Assembly (NCBI GenBank): GCA_904063045.1
Contig: CAJFCJ010000007.1
Span: 2,735,404-2,799,403 of the forward strand
Direction of reading: 5' to 3'
Origin: Dimorphilus gyrociliatus
Lineage: Eukaryota > Annelida > Polychaeta > Dinophilidae
DNA: 64,000 nt
Part shown: positions 49,072 through 59,420 of the stretch, piece by piece
Position numbering within the stretch: the stretch's first letter is position 1
How the letters are laid out: every line of letters begins with the position of its first letter
Translations under genes and position numbers: made by a program
The notes under the pieces: generated by a model
Told to the model about the DNA's origin: nothing
Seen by the model: only the letters and a program-made list of their open reading frames with translations
Database searches by the model: none

Positions 49072-52000
49072 CAGAGGAAAGAAACGGATTTGGGAGAAAT
49101 AAAGAGAAACAGATACAAAAACAATTAAATTATACAATAATAAATGATACAACATTTAAAACGATAAACATACATATAGAATATACTGCAAAAAAAAAAA
49201 ACATGCAGTATAAGCTATACATAGTACTCGTTACCTTCTTTAAAGTGCCCTTATCCAACTGAGGGAGGGTGTGTAAAAAATGGAAAAGAGAAAAAAGACA
49301 ATGTATGTGCTCATAAGTTCTATTTTTTTTATTGTTCAAGAGGGAAAAAATGCCCGAGAAAAAGTTTCGAATTAGGGAAGAAAATGAGAAGAAAAGATTG
49401 CAGGATAATCATTTGTGGTTTTAAATAAAAAAAAACGAAGAAAAACTGGAATAATATTGAAAATAATGAAATACTTACGGAATTCTTACATATTCCAGTA
49501 CTTTGAGACATTTCGTGATATGTTGGTGTTACTGTAAATTCAACAATGTTGGTCGATAGAAGGAGTGGTTGCCTTAGGGCTGTAGCAGTAACCTTTCTTG
49601 AAGGGGTTATAACAATTTCGGCGTGGTTTCTTCTATAACGTTGCATAGATGAACTCGACATCTTTTCGTCAAGAGGTTCCGGCAGGGGAGTAGGTAAAGG
49701 AGGCATCATTTCGCAATCGTTTGCATAAACTTTTAATAAAAAGTCGTAGGAAGCTACTTCCGTCGGTTGGAAAATTAATTGGCCAGTAGCTTCTTCACCC
49801 ATTTCCAGAGTAAGTGAGAACTTTCCCGGTTCATTTAGTGCGAATGTTACATCCTCGGGTGAAGTATGATCGGGGAACACAAGTGAAAAGTCCTTGTACC
49901 GAACTAAGTCAAATTGTAGCTGAGCTCTTGACTTTCCCTTGTTGGTAATTAAAAATTCTCTGGCATATTTCGATCCACAGTAGACTCCTCCAAATTGAAA
50001 ACGGCTTAAGTTTACGCTGATCTGGGGAGATTCTATATAACCTCCTATGCGAACATCAGTAGGTTTAACTCCACGAATGGCTACGTCAACTTTGTCATCA
50101 AATTTCATTGCTACTGCTGAACAAACGTTAATATCCAATTCTGCATAACCACCAACTGGAACAACGCCTATCTGAGGAGAAACAGTTATACCTGGTAAAG
50201 GATTTGGCTTTAAAACTTCAAAAAAGGCGTGATATTGCCCCAAATTCTGCAGTAATGCAGTCTTTGTTGTACTCAAATTAATCGGTAAAGCACCGAATTG
50301 TAATCTTCGATCCACAAATTGAACATGAGCTTGACCTAATTTTGCTTGGCAAGTAAAGGTAGAAGAAACGCCTCCGTGCACCGTTAAGGAAAATTCAGCG
50401 TCAAGTGGTGCTAGATAAGAAGGGTGAAAAACAACTTCGCAATCTAAATTAGACTTTGGAGGGACTGTGCCAATTGCAGGACGAATTGAGAAAGCAGTTC
50501 CTTTTCCCTTTAATACAGGATTCCAAGTAAACTCGGCCGTTTGGTTCAAGCGATTTATTAAAGTTATAACTTCCCTGAAGCCGGCATCAGGAGGTAATCC
50601 AGGGGTTGGATTAACTATAAGATGATCCGTAGATAGTTCCAATGCAACAGGTACTACATTAGCAAATACTGTAATATGGGATTTATAGCATCTGTTAACT
50701 GTATATTCGATAGATCTTTGAAATTTTCCGTCATGCTGACATTCCAGGATAAGAGGAAGAATAGCCTTACTTCTAGCCGGTATAACCTGAGAAAGAGGGC
50801 TCGATTGTTGCAATTCTTGGCAATCAAGATTGAACGATATATGAACGAATTGTTCCAAATTATTGATGATATTAACTTCCATCTGACTTTGTGATTTCAT
50901 ACAGACATCGCCAAAGTTAACTTCTGGTGGTCCAATGATAACCTGATGAAGTTCTGCCGGCGAAAGTATCTGAGAGCATTCCAACTTTTCCTTCGCAGTT
51001 GTAGGGATAGCATTTAAGCCATCGACAACATTCTTGCTAGATTTTTGTTGCAATTTGGCTAAATCTTTACTTGACAGTAATTTCCAGTGTGTATTGGGGG
51101 GTGTTGGTGCTGATTAGAAAGAGAATCAATATAATTATCTTATTTACTCTTATAAGACTTAGCTACAGGCTTTACTTACGTCTAGGGTCTGGCTTTACAT
51201 CAGTTATCTTTAGTTTTTTCGGTTTAAGGCCTATAGCAGGCTCCAAATGATTGTCAATAGGATTATTATATTTGAGGTAATCCCTGATTAATAGATATAA
51301 AATTAGATTAATTTTTTTAAAGAAAAAAGTATGCTCACTTTGTCATTATCTTGTTAAATCTATGCCTTCTATGCTCGTCTATTAGATTTTTATAATGTTG
51401 CTTATGCTGTTTAATAGCTTCAGCTTCATTATCCGTAAAAGTATAGTCCGGATCCACGTAATTATACCTTTCCCTTCCTTTAAATACTGTATGATATGTG
51501 GCTTTTCTCTCAGTTGGTCTTAAGCTAGCCGCTCTGTCATTAGGGAATGCTACTAATGCTTTTTCGCTTGTTGGACCTGGCGGAGCAGATTTTAACACAG
51601 CAGCTCTTGGTCCCGTTCTAATTTCGTTTAAAGCTGTTTCCGAGTTCAATCCTACTTCGTGGGTTAATTTAGGGGTAATACCGGGATTATACTTAGGCTG
51701 AATTTTGTTTGTTGTTGATTCACAAATACCCCTAAAGTAGATGGGCACGCTTTCAATAACTTTCTGTAACATTTTAAAAGCGTTCCTATTATCCGAGACC
51801 ATTCCCAAAACGTCAACGTATTGAATAACCTCAAACGAACCAATTTGTTTTGGTTCAAATTTATATATGGTATCCATTGTTTCACCTGGTTTAATTGTTG
51901 CATTATTTGGATCGACGACAAAATGGGCCACTCTTCTAAATTGAAAATTTACTGGTAAAGTTGGACTTTTGTTTGTAACTTTAGCTGCTATTTCTCTCAT

Positions 52001-53316
52001 TTGACCGTTTGATACTTTACCAAAATCGAATTCATTCTTTGGAGAGACGTTAATTTGAACTGGTAGAGCTGAACCAGTAATTGCTACTTCCTTACTTTGT
52101 TTGCCCCCCAGAGCCGCTTTATTACGAATACTCATTTCGTCAAAGCCACCGCTCGCTCCAATTACTTGAATCTTCATAAATAATGAAAAATCTTGCTTTG
52201 GCGGTGACTTTTTCGTAGTGATAAAGCCTTGTTTTGCTAAATTCCATCGAGGAGAGAAACGAAAGAACATTGGCAGACGTTCGTAAGGTTGTAAGGTTCC
52301 CCAATTAGGAAATGTCGTAACTAGAGATGTAAGGTCATTCATCTCCCCTCCTAATTCTGCTTTTAATCTCGTATTACCGGCATTAGCGACTAGGTCTTTC
52401 CCACTCTCTTGACCAACGCTATCTTCATCTAGTACAACAACAAAAGCTATTGGTTCGGGAGAATTATTAAAAAGGACAGTCGGTTGGGTACAATCTGTTC
52501 CATAGTATGCATAGCCGAAGCGAACGCAGTCAATTGAAGATTGCGTACTGTAATCTAATAGTTCAACTCTTCCTTCAACAACTTCGCCTTTAACATTTAA
52601 ATCGAAAGGCTCTTGTAATTCAAGAAAGACGCTATAATGAGATTCATTTATAAATCATCTATACGCTTATTTTAAAAGATATTTACCTCGCAACTTCATC
52701 GATTTTAGCAGCATGTTTAGCAACATATTCAACCCTTACTGGCAATTCCGTTCGTTCTGCTACTTTCCCACGATTTGGCACAAATGTAATAGGCTTATCT
52801 CCATTGTATTCAATGAAAAATTCTCCAGCTTTCGTTCCTTCGTTTCGTATGTAAATGTGTTGTACAACTATTTTACCGTTGTTAACAACATTGCCAAAAT
52901 CTACAAGATTCTCTGCACTTAGAGCGGGAAGTGATGGATAACCAAATATTGGGACCTCGATAACATCTCCATCAACAGTTATTACCAACCTATCAGAGTC
53001 TACCTTTTCGGCTGTAGGACAATATATTACTGTAGCTTTAACATCTAACCCAGGGGCAACAGGCTTTTGGGGACTTTCAGCCTCCATTTCAAATATCTAT
53101 GAGATCAAATGAAAAAATTTTAAGTTTGTTTTGTATTTATATCATTTCGTTTACCTTTTGATTTGGCCCATAATATCTGATAGATCGGCTAACTTTACTT
53201 ATATTAAGCACAGAAATTGATAGTTGATGAACTGTTCCAATTACTGATTCCTTAAATTGTAATACTGGCGGAATAACTCTTACTCCCGAAACGTCTTTAT
53301 GCGTTTCTATCGGCAT
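42267..53316 (-). CDS. CFAP47: CFAP47-like giant ciliary protein (ASH/MSP-type Ig domains with a calponin-homology domain)
   Basis: Eight exons: 53155-53316, 52687-53096, 51339-52631, 51180-51283, 49479-51109, 44311-48951, 43630-43786 and 42267-43519. All phases agree and give 3216 residues (human CFAP47 about 3190). CFAP47 is a sperm-flagellum and cilia-associated protein thought to act near the central apparatus. Most of the length is beta-rich Ig-like domains of the ASPM-SPD2-Hydin type, recognisable by repeated phrases such as VDFGNVVNNGK, FDFGKVSNGQ, VNFGDVCM and FGGVYCGSKY. A calponin-homology domain at about residues 1795-1920 contains LLLWLNHHYEQQRERIW, NFDLDLLDGLVLGAVI and ITDPNPVMMLLLVIQL. 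Exon 6 is 4641 bases, far longer than others here. Introns of about 525 bases flank exon 6, and the upstream one holds a GA tract and an inverted repeat. Confidence 0.9.
43926..43950. repeat. (TA)n tract in a CFAP47-like intron
   Basis: TA dinucleotide run preceded by TACTGTATATACTC, inside the intron between exons 6 and 7. Confidence 0.85.
49033..49065. repeat. (GA)n microsatellite in a CFAP47-like intron
   Basis: GA tract of about 32 bases in the intron between exons 5 and 6; it creates spurious Arg/Glu and Ser/Leu open frames on both strands. Confidence 0.95.
49182..49212. repeat. Inverted repeat with 9-base arms and poly-A loop
   Basis: TATACTGCA (49182-49190) and TGCAGTATA (49204-49212) are exact reverse complements around a 13-base A-rich spacer, inside the CFAP47-like intron 5. 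Confidence 0.75.
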
Positions 53317-53975
53317 TTTTTAATTAAAGTAACTAATCTATTTAAGTTGTTTATCAGCCATGTTGTATCGCGGGAAATAAGTACCATGACAACAAGAAGA
53401 GATCTTTTGCTGTAGAAAACTGGTAAAAAATTTTCCCTCTCAACGCTCCTTTATTAAAAAATTCGAATTTTTATTTAACGTTAATTAAAACTGATTTCAA
53501 TTAATCTTTATACAAATATTCACAGTTATATATACATAATTATTATTAATAATTGAGCGATAACACGTGCTATTTTAGCAAAGGATCCTTCAATAAATAA
53601 AAGAAATCTTACTATTATAAGCGTTTACTATCTCTATATGAGTATACGCTTTGAATACAAACTACTTGAACTAATCGAATGAATTTTCAAGAGGAAAAAT
53701 TATGAAAAAGAGAGTCTTATAACGATTAATAACAGTTGTTCAATCTTTATATTATATATAAATAAATATGTATTGTATATATAGAGAAAAAATTGCACTA
53801 TATAACAAATTGCTTGTGATACTTTCTTTGCTTTAGAAAAGAATTTAATATAAAAATACACATATCGGATGTATTTTCGTATTAAATTAAAAAAAAAACC
53901 AACATGTTTAAAAGTACAAAAAACAGTGAAATGAAGGAAAATTAAATTTAACAAATTATATTATTCTTTCTTCTT
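53317..53975. other. Intergenic: CFAP47-like promoter and GPAA1 3' flank
   Basis: 659 bases of AT-rich DNA. A frame at 53700-53954 is hydrophobic low-complexity and is not accepted as a gene. Confidence 0.5.
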
Positions 53976-56048
53976 CTAATTGATTTTCTTTTCTTCGGGC
54001 TTTGTAGCTTCAATTTCGACTTTTTCATTTCTAAATTATTTATCAAATACATATAATTACTGAAAAAATATAAAAAAAAGAATAATAATTACCTAATAGG
54101 ACTATTTAGACACGACCAAAATAGAATCCATAATGGAAAGAATAAACCAGCGACTACTTTCCATCCCCAACTTCCAAACCACTCTGAGGCTACCACTCCC
54201 ATTGTTAAGATATTTTGGGATTGCAGCCATATCTTCTCTAATGATAGTTCTTGACCCATTAAAAAGCCTCTTATTGAGATATTCCATATTAGAATGAAGA
54301 ATGGACAAGTTGAAATAAGTAAAATCATTTTCAATATATAGAATATCCAACTTTTAGAAGGTGAAGCTAATAAAGCACTCGGTACGGAGAAAACAAGAAT
54401 GATTGCCCCTAATGAAGCATTGAGAACACAAACAGCACTAGTAGATACAGCAAAGATAATCAAAGCAACACTGTGCAACAGGTTCGCATCCCAAAAATCA
54501 CCTTTACCATTTTTAGCTTTTCTCGTTAGCATGTATGGTAAAAGGATCGCTGCCATGTGGAGTGAAAACGTTCCCCAGCCTAAAGCCTCAGGTGCGGGTA
54601 ATCGAATCGCTCTAGCTACTCGAACAAGATGATCTGGTGCAAAGAGACTTAGCAATCCCATAATGATGGATAAAACAATCGGAGGCACTATAGGGGAAAA
54701 TGTAGCATTTTTCGCCCTTGTCCACAAAACTAAAGCCCTCATCAAGAGTGGAAGAGACATTACACCAAGAGGAGGCATGTAAAGTCCAATACTTATGTAC
54801 CTTTGATAAAAAATGCCATTTAATGAATTCTAGATAAGGAAATATTTATCAATTACCTGTCAGTATGTGGTAGGATGTAAAAGAAAAACGACTGATGAAA
54901 TCTTTCTAATAAATTATTTAAACTCCGGCAAATACCCTCTAGAACAAACCCAATATCCATAATATCAGAAGATGAGGATTTACTAGAGCCCTGTGATCTC
55001 ATTGTCAAAGATGGAATTCCAAATTTTAAAAATGGGGCATGTGCAGCTGTAGCTACACCAGATGCCTGAGCCCAAACAGCCCTCACAAGGGTGCCTAAGG
55101 TATACTTCCAACTATTGGGAGAGATTTTCTTGTCTCGTCGTCCTTGAAGAGCAATACGAACTCCCCTTTGTTTACACAACAAAGCCAACGAATTAAGTAG
55201 ATCCAAATTGGGCATTTGACCATTAATTCCTTCCAAAATAAAATTAATGGTTGAAAATCTATCAGCAAGAATTTCAACGTTTAAAGCAGCTTGAATACTT
55301 CCACTACGGGTAGCGAGATGAGATGGCTGATAATATGAATTAAACAGTAAAAACATTAAGATTAATAAACAACAAAATAATATGATATAATTCCAATAGT
55401 TACACTTATAAATTCAGATGTTCGGATATCATGATAGGCGTCCAGCCACGCTTGAACTCCAACACTATCATATTCGGTAAAAAGGAAAATTATATCTTTG
55501 GCCCAATAACTTTTGTGTCTCATCATATCAGCCATTTTAATAAGAAGGGATATAGATGTAACTGTTGATTCTTCTTCCCCTCTCCAAGGTACTAATAAAA
55601 CAAATGCTTCGAAGCTAGCTGATTTTGGAGCCCTTAATATTCCATATACATTTCTTCCTTTCCACTCATTTCTTTGGTGCATTTCATTCTCAGGTTCGAG
55701 CGGATAGGAGAAGGAGAAATTTTGAATGGACACATCTAAACCTAATTCGAACATTTTATTATATAACCAATCGGCTGGAATTTTTCTTTCTTCATCTTTC
55801 CGCATTTCGGCTTTTAGCTCAGCCTTTAACTGAGATGGATTGTAAAATGAGCTAAATTCATTGTCTACAATACCGGTTAGGAGAGCATTTTCTGAAAAGT
55901 AGGTACCGGCATTAAATCTTGGATCGGAGAGGAGACAGAACCAAACTAAGCCGCCAACGTAACATAAAACTGATAATGGAATATGATATTTATCCAAGAA
56001 AAGACCTAATATTTCCGTTTGCCTACTACCCGATGTGAGCAAACCCAT
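53976..56048 (-). CDS. GPAA1: GPI transamidase subunit GAA1
   Basis: Four exons: 55404-56048, 54857-55326, 54093-54800 and 53976-54030, giving 625 residues (human 621). GAA1 is an ER-membrane subunit of the complex that attaches GPI anchors to proteins. The start is the ATG of MGLLTSGSRQTE, which aligns with the family; an in-frame ATG 9 codons upstream is less likely. A membrane helix at about 25-42 is followed by an M28-peptidase-like lumenal domain (NVYGILRAPKSASFEAFVLLV, YWAKDIIFLFTEYD, EGINGQMPNLDLLNSLALL). FHQSFFFYILPHTD precedes several C-terminal membrane helices. The last exon codes only 18 residues and ends in KKIN, a KKXX-type dilysine ER-retrieval form. Without its splicing the frame would stop at the donor (AGG TAA). 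Confidence 0.95.
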
Positions 56049-56393
56049 CTTATCCGTTATAAAGCTTTTCTTCAATAAGGAACTTTGTTATATTTACAAG
56101 AATATCGGAGAATGCACAAAAGTAAAATATTATTTTATACCAGTTTTTAAATATTTCAAGTTTTCCGGAAATTGTTAAAATTCATAATTCAGATGTCGCT
56201 TTTGAATTATTATCTCTAGCTTTAGAGTATATATTAAAAGTCTATATAAAATAATCTTAGATAAAAAGCAGACGAATGTACATAGCGTTAAAAACTGTTC
56301 ACAACAAAAAATTTGCAGTGTCCGGAATAAGTCTAGATAATATGTTTGACTTTGGTAAATTATAGCTAGTACAGAAACAGAATTAGTTCGCAA
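56049..56393. promoter_or_regulatory. Divergent promoter region between GPAA1 (-) and the STMP1-like gene (+)
   Basis: 345 bases between start codons on opposite strands. I see no strong named motif. Confidence 0.4.
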
Positions 56394-56697
56394 ATGGCCT
56401 TATTTCGTGCTGTAAGTATTCCCATCATATTAAATAACGACTTAATAAACATAATGAATATTGAGTTGGTAAATATTAATAGTTGTAATTCCCTTTGTTA
56501 TCAGCTATGGTTCGCCGTTGGTGTCTATGCTGGAATATACATTGATCAGCATTACCAGGTTTATCCTATATATTTACCTAAACAATTGTAATGTTAGTTT
56601 TATGATTCTGAAGGTACCAAAAGTCGACGATCCGAAAGCGCTATACGACAAGATCAGAGAATATGTTGGTCAGTTTGAAAAACCTAAGAAAGACTAA
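56394..56697 (+). CDS. STMP1-like short mitochondrial membrane microprotein
   Basis: Three tiny exons: 56394-56411, 56505-56558 and 56614-56697, giving 51 residues. Residues 7-22 (LWFAVGVYAGIYIDQH) form a Gly-containing membrane helix. It is followed by YQVPKVDD and a charged, helical, Lys-rich tail ending KPKKD. The layout, Gly-x-Tyr spacing and QxYxxP turn resemble STMP1 (about 47 residues in vertebrates), a mitochondrial inner-membrane protein linked to respiratory-complex function. The unspliced frame from the same ATG reads on for 65 codons but loses all resemblance. The donor of exon 2 (GTTTAT) is weak. The family call rests on a short alignment from memory and is moderate. Confidence 0.7.
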
Positions 56698-56884
56698 ACT
56701 TTCCAAAATCTATATACTACTTTTATATAAATGTATATATATATAACTAGTATAGGATTATAAATCCTTATCACTATTACAAAATAACTCAAGAGTATCG
56801 AGTTCTAACATCGATTTTACGGCCAAATGTGTATTACTACAATTCTAATTGTCAAAAAAACAGAGGAAAATCATGACGCTAAAT

Positions 56885-57637
56885 TCACATTCCAGTACCA
56901 TAGTTAGCACCACCAGCTCTTTTAACTTCTTGTAGTATTTTTTCTTCGGTTATCTCATCTTTATCAGATGGAGAGATTTCAGCGGAGAAAGACTATTTAA
57001 GATAAACAAAACTTATTATTAACGAGTATCTGGTCATGTGTTTATTAATAATAGCTTTTTTTTAAATTTATTTACCTTGACCACTTCCTTTATAAGAGAT
57101 CTTGCCTGAGTCATCTTTGCTCTTTTTAAAGCAGCAACATTTTCTCCTATCCAAGATATAAAAGCAAATTTAGCTCTTTTGGATAATTCATCTCCAGTGG
57201 TCACTCTAACGAAGACAAATTGACGCTGATCATCGGCAATCTTCTCCAAAAACTCTGAATTATCATTTCCGGAGCATATAAGTACGATTTTATCCGAATC
57301 GTCAAAACCGAACAATGCCCTATAAAATTTCAATAAAAAATAGAAATATTATAATTTATTACTTTTTTCAAAGGAAAGAAATAAAGTAAAAACGAAAAGG
57401 ATAGGATTTTATTTTTTTTTTTCCCTTATTTTCTATATCAACTTATCATTAAATAGTTTGTTTGCTAACAGCGTTATGTCAATTCGATAAGCTTTTAAAT
57501 TTGTTGTTGGTTGTGCACGTTCTTATTATACTTTTTAAGGAAACGAATCTTTTCATTTTGAATTGTACTCACCATGATGTAGGCGTCTGATCACTTCTAA
57601 CATCTTCATATGCTTCTATGATTGCTTGGCGATCCAT
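56885..57637 (-). CDS. COTL1: Coactosin-like actin-binding protein (ADF-H domain)
   Basis: Three exons: 57573-57637, 57076-57319 and 56885-56992, giving 138 residues (human 142). Coactosin binds filamentous actin and, in mammals, 5-lipoxygenase. A single ADF-H domain fills the protein: AIIEAYEDVRSD at the start, FVFVRVTTGDELSKRAKFAF in the middle, then SWIGENVAALKRAKM. The C-terminus ends ELKKAGGANY-like (EVKRAGGANYGTGM). The exon 1/2 junction splits a Trp codon, and the acceptor at 57320 gives SWALFGFDDSDK. Confidence 0.93.
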
Positions 57638-59420
57638 TCCTAATAATTTTTACTAGATTGAAATTCTATTTTTAAGTGGAGAGCGGGAAACGACGAGATA
57701 TCGACTATTCGAACACTCACTTCCTAGTATACTGCCGCCTACTTAAAAATAAAGATAGGCCAAGAATCGAAAGGCCTTTGATTTTTTTTGCTCAATGATT
57801 CGATTTCAGTATTTTTTCGTTTTTAATTATTATTAGCTTGATATTTTTTATCAAAGCATCTTTTTCTGTTTTGTTGTTTCTTTACCATCTTCTTTTCTTT
57901 ATCTCCTCTGCTTCCCTAACTTTGTTAAACAGCCTATCTTTCCCTTATCCTCCTTCAACACACCCACAAACTTAAACAAGTCTTTCGATAAATCATTGTT
58001 AATTTCTCTTTACCCTTTTTTTTTCATTGCTAAGGACTTAAGTGTATATATGTATATACATGGATATCTTTTATATAAAGAAATTAACTATTTAATTCGG
58101 CCGGAAATAGTTTCTTAGGCTTAAAAGATGATAATAGCCTTTTTATATGTATTTAAAAGTATTTGAAACTGTATTTATTTGACATTTCTCAACTTTCTCT
58201 TATCAGAGAAAAATCTCCCTTTTAGAACGTTTTTATTCTTAGCAAATATGGATGATATATGTAGGCTTATAAATTAAAAATACCAAAAGAAACCTCTTAC
58301 CAGAAACAGTAAAACAAAAAAATTATTAATATTTATAAAAGCTTTTTGGAAAGTATAGTCGTCTCTCTCTCTCTCTCTGTCTTTGTCTTTTTATATATAT
58401 ATTCTATAAAAACGAAAATCAAGTTTTATCTTATAATCATAACTTTTTCCTGATTTTAAATTACGAATTAATAGGTTTTTACATTAGAAATATATAGGTC
58501 ATACCTATTTTTAATTTTTACATAATTATCAAGTTTTTATGAAGACCTATATTAAGAAATAGGCTTATCAAAAACAAGGATAAAGCGGTGCCTTGCGGAT
58601 CGCTTACACGGATCGTTGATATTAATTGTATTCGTCACGATAAATGTTAGATTTTAAGAGGAAATAGAAATAATATTGCTTCCTCGAGATTATGCATGTT
58701 TTTTAAATAATTAAACATCCGTTATTACTCCGCAAGAAAGAAGGAAGAGTCCTATATCTTATAGTACATATGGCGCCATCTTAAAGATTTTGCTGTCATT
58801 TTCATAATTTTCTAATATTAATGAATACAATTAAATGAAAGATATCAAATATAAAGGTCAAAGGCTAGGAATCATATTTGAAAACTGATTAAAATAATAA
58901 CAGCTTTAATCTGTGAAATAAGTCTGTACCACCTACTAAAATGAAATAATCTAAATCTATTTACAGTAGTACTGTTTTATAAAAGAGAATTTTTTATTAT
59001 AATAAAAAATACACTATTCGACAAATAATTTGATTTTAAATAATTCAATAAAGTTGGTCTTTAACGGGAATAATTTTATCTTCGTAATTAAGTACTCTAT
59101 TTTAAGTCTTTAAATTAGGAATCTTTAAAATTTAACATGTTATCTTTCTTTCATTATTGATAATGTAAAATTTTAATATTTACCAATTACCGAATCGATT
59201 GTTTGTTTTTATTCCCTCTGTATACGAAAAGTAATACCTAAATAGAATCGACAAATAGAATCTTCAGCATGTTCGATTGATTAGAAAACGACAAAAATTC
59301 TGTTTATTATTAACGATTTGTAAACATAAAAAATCCAAATTTTCATTTGATCTGCTTCATTTTTAAAATTCTGAAGAAATAGCACCTGATTTTCTTGCAA
59401 TTGTGACTAGCTAATTCCTA
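57638..59420. other. Intergenic: coactosin promoter and GALNT2 3' flank
   Basis: 1.8 kb of AT-rich DNA without a supportable exon. It includes a CT tract near 58361-58380, and ATGGCGCCATCTT (58770-58782), a GGCGCC palindrome. Confidence 0.5.

Noticed and set aside
48945-49262. Arg/Glu-rich and Ser/Leu-rich frames on both strands near 49.0 kb
   Set aside because: They are translations of the GA microsatellite inside a CFAP47-like intron.
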